Source of the DNA: Ilyonectria destructans
Lineage: Eukaryota > Ascomycota > Sordariomycetes > Hypocreales > Nectriaceae
Direction of reading: 5' to 3'
Length of the DNA: 64,000 nucleotides
Assembly (NCBI GenBank): GCA_020740775.1
Contig: JAHEWK010000001.1
Coordinates: 3,472,001 to 3,536,000 of the forward strand
The notes under the pieces were generated by a model. The model ran no database searches, was not told the DNA's origin, and saw only the letters and a program-made list of their open reading frames with translations. The position numbers were made by a program, and so were the translations under genes. Below, one piece after another: positions 56,083-64,000 of the stretch (positions within the stretch are counted from its first letter, which is position 1; each line of letters begins with the position of its first letter).

Positions 56083-57432
56083 ATGCCTCCGGAAACTCGA
56101 TCAAGGACTCGGGCTGAGAGTCGAGCCGAGGAGTCGAGGCAGAACCTCGAGGAAGAGTCGAGCTCCGAATCGGAGATGGATTCAGACATCTCTGACTTCG
56201 AAGATGAGCCCCCTACCGTTGTCCGCTCTCCAACAACGAAGCTGTCTTATACCATCCATCACCTCCCCGAATCCACTCAGAACGCCGTTCGCGATGCCTT
56301 CACGGAACCCCCCAGAATCGCCCTCCAGAAGTGCCGCCGCATCAACGACACCTACGCCTTCCAGATGACGGAACTCGTCACCCGCTCCATCCGCATCCGA
56401 GCTCCTGAACATGGCAGCTCACAGCTGAGCTGCTCATGCGGCCACGATGAGGAGCCTTGTGAACACCTCCTATGGCTGCTTGATCAAGTGGTCAAGCAGA
56501 CCGTCTACGACCAAGACGTCTCTAAGCCCCTGGAAATGACCAAGGGCGGATACCCCCGGGAAATGGGAGACCCTTTCCAGAACATCGCCAACCACCACCT
56601 AGATCTCCTTGCAGATGGAATCCACTGCCAAGTCGTCACGCCCGACTCGGAATACGACAACGAGCTCGACCCGTACCGCGCCCAAGAAGCCCGCGAGCTC
56701 CTCTCCTCAGTATATGGCGTGTCTCCAGAGGACTACCGCCCAGACATCTTTACACGTCCCTCGGCCGGGAAGAAGATCTTCAAGCGCCGGGACCTGGACC
56801 GCACCATCTTCCGGATGCTCCTCGACGACCACCACTTCTTCCACTACTTCCACTCCCTCTCCCGTCCCACGGATCCCATCAACGACCCCTTCCGTAAGCT
56901 CTCCCAGCGCGTCAACCACGTCCTCCGCGACCTCGACGCCTACGCCGCCTCCCCGGACCCGGACCCGTCTCGGGAAACCCCCCGCGACATCAACTGGGCC
57001 GCCACCCACATCACCGGCGCCGTCCGCCTCATCAGGCACGAGCTGTACACGCGCGACCGGCCACTGGAACCAGTCGAGGCCATCTCCGCTGCCCGCAGCC
57101 TCGTCAACATCCTCGATGCCGTCGTCTCGCGCAACCGCGACGCCCACGCCGGCACCTCGCGCCGCGATCGCAACTTGTACCTGCGCCTCATCGGCGACCG
57201 CGACGAGGACTTCGTCCTGGGCGTTTTGAACTTGCTCCCCGAGGCCGCAAGCCAGTTCCTAAATAATCTCGAGTCCATCCTCGACCAGATCGGAGTGCAC
57301 GGAGCGCCGGCGGCCTACGCGGCCCGGTTTCGCGCTCTCCTCGACAGGCTGAGGACGTCGGGTACGGGATCCGGGCTGAAGCGGTCCGTCCAGGGCCAAG
57401 GGACGGATCGCAAGTCCAAGAGGATGAAGTGA
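56083..57432 (+). CDS. SWIM-type zinc-finger protein of unknown role
   Basis: A single exon. Three in-frame ATGs are possible: 55951, 56038 and 56083; the TATA box at 55941 argues against the first, and the third gives a natural start MPPETRSRTRAESR (449 aa). A charged, Ser/Glu-rich segment is followed by a helical part, then a SWIM finger CSCGHDEEPCEH near residues 116-127 (CxC...CxH spacing) continuing LLWLLDQV. The rest is alpha-helical with many Arg and Asp (RDLDRTIFRMLLDDHHFFHYFHSL, HITGAVRLIRHELY) and a basic tail GTDRKSKRMK that could be a nuclear signal. SWIM fingers bind DNA or proteins, but nothing here fixes the function. Similar fungal proteins carry only the label SWIM-type domain. 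Confidence 0.85.
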   Translation: MPPETRSRTRAESRAEESRQNLEEESSSESEMDSDISDFEDEPPTVVRSPTTKLSYTIHHLPESTQNAVRDAFTEPPRIALQKCRRINDTYAFQMTELVTRSIRIRAPEHGSSQLSCSCGHDEEPCEHLLWLLDQVVKQTVYDQDVSKPLEMTKGGYPREMGDPFQNIANHHLDLLADGIHCQVVTPDSEYDNELDPYRAQEARELLSSVYGVSPEDYRPDIFTRPSAGKKIFKRRDLDRTIFRMLLDDHHFFHYFHSLSRPTDPINDPFRKLSQRVNHVLRDLDAYAASPDPDPSRETPRDINWAATHITGAVRLIRHELYTRDRPLEPVEAISAARSLVNILDAVVSRNRDAHAGTSRRDRNLYLRLIGDRDEDFVLGVLNLLPEAASQFLNNLESILDQIGVHGAPAAYAARFRALLDRLRTSGTGSGLKRSVQGQGTDRKSKRMK

Positions 57433-57729
57433 GACATGAATTGCGTTACTGAAGCGGATTTCTTCATGCTTGGCGTGGCGGAAAGGCACGGGAATACAAC
57501 CAAAATGGCCATTTGATATCCTTGGGATTTAAGGCGAATGGTCTCTTTTAGATAACTCACACTAGACGATGTCGCCAGACTAGATTATAGAGACCGGACT
57601 TGTGCCATGAGATAGAAAATACTCCTTGAACCTATCGTGCTGTACTCTATTCCGGTCGTTCTAGGATCTTTAAACTGGTCGTATTTCCATGTTGTCTTTG
57701 ACAACCAATAGTCAGAGCAACGGAGCCGC
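57433..57729. other. Convergent 3' spacer
   Basis: A short gap lies between the stops of the SWIM gene and the kinase-like gene. No further feature is seen. Confidence 0.6.
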
Positions 57730-59454
57730 TTAAATATCGATGCCAGCCTCATCTCGGAATGCCTCCAGATCAGCTAAAACTTCCTTGAGCGTTGGCCGGT
57801 CATAGTAATTCTCCTTCCAGTCCCCCCGCTTCATACCCTCCATCCTCTCCTTCAACCACCGCTCTGATTCCTCAACCTCCCTCAACCACCAATCCCGGGC
57901 AGTCTTCTGAACGTTCTCTGCCGTGGAAAGACCTCGAGTTTCGTTTCCCCGTAGCACAAGCCGATTTCTCTCACGCACAATCAGCTTGCTCATCCCATCT
58001 TGTCTTCCTCGGGTACATCGATCAATGAGGTCCCGGATGGGCTCCGGGGTTCTGGTGTATCCTGGAAACTCCACAGCGGGCTCCCATCGGTACGATAGCC
58101 AAACGGCGGCTCGCTGGGGAGCACTGTTTCCCTCAAAGATACACCAAAGCACGCGCCCCAACATGTAAACCTCACAGGCTTCTTGCTCGGTCGGGGTAAG
58201 GCATTCCCAAGGGACATTGTAGCCCTTTGACGGCCATACGTACCCCTCGCCTTCTCCCATCGCCTCCCAATCAGGAAGCATTTCGGTCAAAATGTTGGCA
58301 TACTTGTCACTGACTTCCAGCGGAATATCTTCGTCAACAGCAAGCAGTCTCACATATTCTAGGGCGTTCACTTCGGGGGCGGCAAACTCGCACCAGACTC
58401 CCCGTTGTTCGAAGTCGACCATGACGGCATTGCGAGAAGATGACAGGACTATGTTATCAAGCCTCAGGTCCGGGTAGAAAATGTTTGACGTTCCCCGGAG
58501 GTGGACCAGTGCCGATGCGAGTTGAAGCGACCACTTTGTCTCATCTGCCAACGAAACCTTGTCGTGTATCCTCAGGAAAGGGATCAAGTCACGAAGGCTG
58601 CCATAGGTATGAAACTCCAGAGTAAACCCGACAACTGCCACCTTGCTTCCAAAGCTACATTTCTTCGTCACCAAGTGGGCTGGCCGAGTGATGATATTGG
58701 GGTGGGGCTGAATGGACAAGAGTTGCTTCAGCTCATGATAGAGGTACTTGGTGTAGCTGGTAAGGGCTTTAAAAATCCATGTTCTGCCCTGAATCTGGAC
58801 AAGGCAGACACTGTCATGCAGCTGTGTGCCGTATGATACCTCGCCAATGTCAATGGTTGGAGGCAATTGTATGTCGTTCCCCCAGTTGCTCTCAAGGGAC
58901 TGCACAGATAAGAGCTGGCGTTCCAAGTAGTGAGTTGGGGCAACGGAGATGCGGGCCTCAGCAACATTCACGGGAATATTGTCGAGAACAATTCTGGACC
59001 CAAATGGAACGTTGTGGAAGATTTGTGCAGGGTCGCTCAATCGTGACGTCCAATGCTGCAGGATCCGAAGAACGTGACGTGTAATGCCTAAAATGGCGAT
59101 GCGGGACCCGCCCGTGGTGTGGAATGCAACGTCGACATCAAGAACATCACGAAGAGCTTTTGAGAGCTTGGCGGGCTCGGGGATAAAAACATCCATCCGA
59201 ATCGGCGAAATGGTTTCGAGAAAGAGCGGCACGGCGTAGAATTGGCTCCCAAAAGCAGTACAGCCGTCGATGCGCCATAGCGGACGTGGCAGAGGCGCGA
59301 GGCTGTCAATGCGGTTCTTGGGGTTCAACAACGATTCCTGCCAGCTGGCAGCGTAGTTTCGATCTGGGCTATCTGGAGCAGGGTCGGGAGAAGCCACTGA
59401 GAAAGCGGCTGTCGGATGGATGGCATCGTGGATGGACTGCTGACTGAGCTCCAT
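57730..59454 (-). CDS. Kinase-fold protein with altered catalytic motifs
   Basis: A single coding exon of 574 aa starts at the ATG at 59454 (MELSQQSIHDAI). The frame is open farther upstream, but a CTAAC branch and a CTGGTCTAG acceptor end at 59484, so that part is probably a leader intron. Residues about 1-215 are a fungal-specific domain (DGCTAFGSQFYAVPLF, ILQHWTSRLSDPAQIF). A kinase-like domain follows: a beta-strand Lys in RTWIFKALT, a Glu in YHELKQLL, hinge EFHTYGSLRDLI, catalytic loop YPDLRLDNIVL near residue 326 (YPD for HRD but Asp and Asn kept), and VDFEQRG near 345 (DFE for DFG). It might be active or not. A Trp-rich helical tail (DWWLREVEESERWL) ends the protein. No pathway can be assigned. 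Confidence 0.8.
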   Translation of the reverse strand: MELSQQSIHDAIHPTAAFSVASPDPAPDSPDRNYAASWQESLLNPKNRIDSLAPLPRPLWRIDGCTAFGSQFYAVPLFLETISPIRMDVFIPEPAKLSKALRDVLDVDVAFHTTGGSRIAILGITRHVLRILQHWTSRLSDPAQIFHNVPFGSRIVLDNIPVNVAEARISVAPTHYLERQLLSVQSLESNWGNDIQLPPTIDIGEVSYGTQLHDSVCLVQIQGRTWIFKALTSYTKYLYHELKQLLSIQPHPNIITRPAHLVTKKCSFGSKVAVVGFTLEFHTYGSLRDLIPFLRIHDKVSLADETKWSLQLASALVHLRGTSNIFYPDLRLDNIVLSSSRNAVMVDFEQRGVWCEFAAPEVNALEYVRLLAVDEDIPLEVSDKYANILTEMLPDWEAMGEGEGYVWPSKGYNVPWECLTPTEQEACEVYMLGRVLWCIFEGNSAPQRAAVWLSYRWEPAVEFPGYTRTPEPIRDLIDRCTRGRQDGMSKLIVRERNRLVLRGNETRGLSTAENVQKTARDWWLREVEESERWLKERMEGMKRGDWKENYYDRPTLKEVLADLEAFRDEAGIDI

Positions 59455-59483
59455 GGTTCGGATGGGAAGCACAGCGGAACAAT

Positions 59484-59542
59484 CTAGACCAGAGAAATAT
59501 ATCGTTAGCCCCGACAGCGTTGCAGTACATGGCAGCAAGCAC
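59484..59542 (-). other. Possible 5' leader intron of the kinase-like gene
   Basis: The minus strand reads GCAG|GTGCTTGC at the left border and GGGGCTAACG...GGTCTAG at the right, 59 bp. Its acceptor sits 29 bases ahead of the chosen start codon. Confidence 0.45.
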
Positions 59543-62500
59543 CTGCGGTGTAAAGTCTGCTGACTAGCAGCGTTGGGCAGCTCGAGCCGCGCAGATTAGA
59601 CGCAAGGGAGTTGGAGTCGGAGCCGGAGCCGGAGGCCGCTTCAGCCAACGTGACCTCAAAGTGACCAATGCGAGGCAATGATAGATCTGGGCCAGCAAAT
59701 CCAATATGTAGGGAGTAGAATGCGGCGCAGGATCAACGTTGGGTGGATGGAGAGCGAGTTGTCGTGCGACTGCGACCGCGACCGTGAGGATGACACAGTC
59801 AAGTTGGGTGGCTAGGTATGCGTTCGGACTGCCCTGCAAGCGGATTGATTCGGCTCTGCTCGCCTGATCACATGATTGGGTCACAACTGTTGGGTCAGGA
59901 GAAAAGGTGATTAATCATAAATTGTTCAGCACCATGCCATTGCCATGGACAGAAGGAACACCCGTCCCATGTCCCGTCCCGTTGTGGTTCTGATTTGGAG
60001 GAGTTTGGTCCGACACGGAGAATGGCGTCCGCAGCCTGTAGAGACGGCGCTTTGAGGTCCCACCTGCCAGTTATCCGTCAACAACCGCCCTCGCACCAGA
60101 GGCAAGCCAATCGCTATTCCAAGACTAACGGCAAGTACCCGTTTTTGCCAGTAAGAACGCCGAAGCAGCGAAGCAGCGATGGAAGGGGCTAGCGTGGCCA
60201 GAACCAACCGTCCAGCCACAAGAGGCTTCCTCGTCAACCTATTGTAAGCAAGGAAACGTAGCATAATGCATATTAAATCGGCGGCCTGTCCCGATTACAA
60301 CGCTGCCTGCAAGAGATGGCGTCTTCATCGTGCGGTTCTGATTGGAGAGGAGACGTCGTGAACAGAAAGAGTTGTCGCCGTAGGACTCGGGTTGCCGAAG
60401 CCATGCTTCCCAACACGAGCGCAGGCATCGACCTGCGACAGCGTGTTGCTATCGAGTGCTCAGGATAGGAGCAGTCTTTTAGGGCCGTATTTAAAAGGAC
60501 GAAGAGGTCTTGGGAGGCTGGTTTCATGACGAGGTTCCTACCCAGCCCATCCATCGTACAGGAACAGGGGGGCTGTCTAAAAGTAGTAGCAAAGAGCAAT
60601 GTAAAGGGCCAGGAGGGGATATTGTCTCACATGACTCTTCAGGTGACTAGTCGCCTTCTTCAAATAAGTACTGTGTATGGGGGAAATGCACGGGAGCCTG
60701 CTTAGGATTGAGCAAAGTGCAATCACGCTTCCAGTCACGAGCGTGCTTGCTGGACACGTCATGACTGCATGAGCGTCGGGATCAATGATTTGACCTAGAA
60801 GACCGAACCAGGAAGTCGATCCCAGAGCAGGACAGTCAGCGGTCCGTAGTAGTTGGTAGCAGTTGGCGGCAATATAATAAGAATCCTTGTTTTGAACGAA
60901 ATGAGAGACTAGGGTCGGTTGATGAACCTGGCTTCACGGCCAAGAGCAAGATATGAGGGGCCAAATAGTAAGAGATACATGTACTAATATGGCAGCAATA
61001 TTAATGTCGAGGCTCTCTAGAGCTGGGGCACAGGAGTAGTTGTGAGGGGAACAATCAGTGGCCACGGAGAGGAGGACGATGACCTTCTGATAATGTTTTG
61101 CAACACACCGGGACGTCCTGACTACCTGGGCTGACGGAGGATGTATATTATCGAGATGGTACCTGGACTCGGCGCGAAGTGACTCGCGCGCCGAGTTGCT
61201 GCACATTCAAATAGGTCGCAAGATGGGGCCAACATACTAGCGGTCAAGCTCGGGTTGAAAAGCCACATCACCAATGATTCACATTGTGGCACGTCAGTCA
61301 AGAACTTCGGCTGTATGCCAAGACAGAGGGATCTCGCCCCCGTTGTCCAAGGAGAAGAGCGGGGATGCTTCCGAGTGGCCTGTTGTCGCGTCCCGCAGTG
61401 CACTGTCTCAAACGACGGAAGATTGGTAAACGAGGCCGCCATGTCTCAAAAGAGCGCTGTGGTGCGTCGCACAGGCTGGAACAAGCACAAGGGGCGGGAG
61501 CCAACAAGGGACTTGACTCGACGCACATAGTTGGCTAGACCGTCGAGAACGGGCGGCTTGAACGCACGCCAGCTTCTGACATACATGAGAGGTGCCGACG
61601 CCAAGTTCGCCTCCAGAGTGGCGGGAAGATCCACGGTGGTTTGCATTTAGCGGAAAGTGGGATGGAACGATCGGTTGACTTGCTTGGGCTAAGAGCCTTT
61701 TTTTTGTGGTCTCCATCTCGTTTAGTGTTCTATCCATAACCCGCTGCTAAATACGATAGGCTCCTGCTGCTGCCACTGCCGCTGCCCTTGACGTCCCAAT
61801 TAGGCAATCCAGACTCCGACGGCTCCTTCCTTCCCGTCGTCCCGTTGAGCCGTTGGATAGATAGGCGGGTACGTTCAACGGCCTGCCTTTTGGAATGAAC
61901 GATGCCTCAGATAACGTCGCCGGATAATCGTTGAGACTCTAGTGCCGGCTACCTACCCAAGTAGGTTAAGGTAGTGAGCGACCTTTCCCATCTGAAGACA
62001 TCACGCATCGACAGCCACCCGTTCAACAGCCACTGGTTCAGCAGCGCACCCCATCCACAGCCCGTTTTGCCAGTGACACTTTACCTGCAGCCACGAGACA
62101 AAACGGCAAGAGTCATCGTCATCAAAAATCCGGTCGGACCCCGGCGCGTTGTGTTGCGGCCAGCCGAATACGGCAATGCCTGATGCCAAGGGAGGCCAGG
62201 ACTTTGCAAACGTTGATTCCAAGACCAGCACACACAAGCATGTTGCCGTCCACGATGGTGAGATTCGCTAGCAAAAGCAATCCGCAGAATGAGTTTGCGC
62301 CTGTGGATATTATGTTCATCGCCCTCCCCCCCCTTTCACTCGCTCCCAAAGGGCCCGGAGCAACCAAGATCTGGTCAAAGTAAGGCGAGCATCGGTCCGA
62401 TGCCCGTCATCGCTTGACAGCCGTTGAGGGATATTGGTTCCTGGCCTCACCGGTCCCCGCTTCTGCCTCTTCATTGTACCAACCACAGCTTTGCGTGACG

Positions 62501-63481
62501 ATGGCGCACAGCAGTCTCGTCACATGGCATTGGTGGGAGCAAGCATTGCAGCCCTCGTAACCCGGTAGCTGGCCAGAACAGCTCCGTCCCAACCGGTCAG
62601 CGCCCACCCGGCCGGTGGCAAGCACTGCCATTCAGCGATGTGTGGGCGTCGGTGCAACGGGGTCTGGGGTCTGGGGTAGTCTGAGAAGGCCGGTCAGCAA
62701 GCCTCGTTGCACTTGCACGGGCATGCCTCCTCCAAATGGCGCTCACGATCGTGTTGGAGGCGTTGAAGGCTACACCCCGCGAATCTTCTCGCCGCCAGTC
62801 CATCCCGACCGAGTCCGCGCTGAGCCACTGACCGGGCTGTCGACGCAAACCCTGTCCGACCGACTTTCTAATGCGCCCTCGGTCTTGTTGTATTCCCTGG
62901 AATTGTTCGACGGCATCGCGACCGGCGCAGGTAGCGGATACCTCGTGCCTTGCCTGCCCCAACGAAGTCCGCCCAGGCCGAGTCGATTTCGCGCACGACA
63001 AAAAGTAAAATGATACCCTACCCACCCCGGGCTGTTCGTGCGACCATTGCGACCATTGCGACCATTGCGACCATTGCGGACACTCCCATGTCAATCACAT
63101 GGCCGATTACATGCACCAACGGCTGTCGTCCTTCCCAAATTCCGTGGAAATGGAACGGCAGATTAGGAAAGCATTCATGATGGATGGGCGAAGCACTGTG
63201 GCATGGCAAATCGGCATCCAGGCCCAAAATCGAACCACATCACGCTTCCAGCAAGTTCCGGTCTTTGGATACCCGGTCCCAGTTCCTACGACCCCTCCCC
63301 GCCTCTCTTTGGCCCTGGGCCTGGCGCTCTCTCCACCTGATCGGAAAGCCCAAAAGCAGAGGTACGTCAGGACTGGGCCGTAATAATCAGAGTGTTCCGT
63401 CCAAGCACTGCAACCAGAGACGGGCCCCTGTCACGCCCATGGTACCCCTCAGACCGGTCAAAAACAATTCAGCACGGAGTA
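59543..63481. other. 4-kb region without a supported gene
   Basis: Many short ORFs exist. One minus-strand ORF (61446-61646, 66 codons, starting MQTTVDLPATLEANLASAP) has protein-like composition but no domain and no continuation I could find. A 9-bp tandem repeat lies at 63040-63078. No tRNA, rRNA or transposon was recognised. Confidence 0.45.
63040..63078. repeat. 9-bp tandem repeat
   Basis: About 4.3 copies of GCGACCATT. On the minus strand one frame would read Met-Val-Ala repeated, but no gene is supported. Confidence 0.85.
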
Positions 63482-64000
63482 ATGTTGTCGTCGTCCTCAC
63501 CGAGTCCACTCTTCTCTCTCACAGACTCGACCATCTTCACCCTTCCCAGCAGCCCGTCGAGCCGCCGCTTCAATCGCTTGACGCCCAGTCACTACGGCCA
63601 CCACACCGCCAGCCGCCAGCCCACTCAGCCCGCAGCTCGCGTCGGCCGTCATCCCTACCTCCATCGCGGCCGCAAGCATATCGGCCTGCTCGACACACCA
63701 AGCCCTCGCTCCAGAACCGACGCCAGTACCACAGCAGCCGGCGTCAATATCACAGCAGCACCACCGCCCAGCCAAGCCCGGGCGACGCATCGCATCCCAA
63801 CAGCGTGCCCCGAAAGTTCCTAAGGAGCGGCCACAGAGAGCACGCACACCAACGTTCTTCGGCGACACCACCGTCTCCTCCTCGCCTCATTCTCTCACAT
63901 CAAGTCTGGAGCGTTGGCTAGTCTGCCCTACGTACTTATCTCATCGTCGTCGGGCCCCCTCTCCCGCGGACCTCGCCTTTCTCACTGTATCGGTCTTCCT
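63482..64000 (+). other. Possible leader or first exon of a gene running off the right edge
   Basis: The plus strand is pyrimidine- and CA-rich. An ATG at 63482 opens about 113 codons rich in Ser, Pro, Arg and His, ending in a stop at 63823. After that the DNA still looks like a leader (CTCCTCC, TCTCACA). Either the ORF is a chance reading of a leader or it is a first exon; the window ends before this can be settled. Confidence 0.3.

Noticed and set aside
63040..63078. CRISPR-like array
   Set aside because: The 9-bp units are contiguous with no spacers; it is a simple tandem repeat in a eukaryotic genome.
63184..63921. 245-codon plus-strand ORF at the right edge
   Set aside because: It is low in complexity (Pro, Ser, Arg, His) and overlaps another open frame, and it starts without a convincing ATG. 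It is treated as probable leader.

Overview
The window is nuclear DNA of a filamentous ascomycete, most likely a Sordariomycete and probably near the Hypocreales. The evidence is short introns (about 50-200 bp) with GT/GC...AG borders and CTAAC-type branch points, pyrimidine-rich long leaders, and gene types such as a NUC-1-like bHLH factor, a HeLo-pseudokinase and an NLR-type nucleoside-phosphorylase relic. No species is assigned.

Layout. 0-2.8 kb: an intron-containing tRNA-Ser(CGA), then decayed sequence. 2.8-17.2 kb: conserved core genes: an 1844-aa protein with a nucleotidyltransferase-like head and ankyrin repeats (+), an Atg33-like mitophagy protein (-), the FANCM-type helicase MPH1 (-) and the mRNA export receptor MEX67 (+). 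17.2-21.8 kb: a long stretch without a supportable gene. 21.8-24.1 kb: a kelch-type single-pass membrane protein (+). 25.5-33 kb: an accessory, decaying island with a Ty3/gypsy integrase relic, a repeat-bearing orphan gene (-), a truncated Hsp70-like gene (+), several gene fragments with in-frame stops, and a broken phosphorylase domain of an NLR-type gene (-). 33-37.4 kb: mostly featureless, ending in the leader of the next gene. 37.4-59.5 kb: core genes again: NUC-1/Pho4-type factor (+), KEOPS subunit Pcc1 (-), Cdc14 phosphatase (+), HeLo-pseudokinase (-), Erv29/Surf4 cargo receptor (-), MBD4-like DNA glycosylase (-), SF3B6/p14 (+), a SWIM zinc-finger protein (+) and a kinase-like protein (-). 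59.5-64 kb: no convincing gene; the right edge may hold the leader or first exon of a gene that continues outside.

The genes do not form one pathway or cluster. They cover genome upkeep (MPH1, MBD4-like), RNA processing and export (SF3B6, MEX67), tRNA modification (Pcc1), mitotic exit (Cdc14), ER export (Erv29), mitophagy (Atg33) and phosphate response (NUC-1). The most unusual parts are the nucleotidyltransferase-ankyrin protein, the HeLo-pseudokinase with an MLKL-like domain order, two introns that seem to use GC donors, and the decayed island with NLR and transposon remains. All functions are read by eye from motifs; no database search was run.
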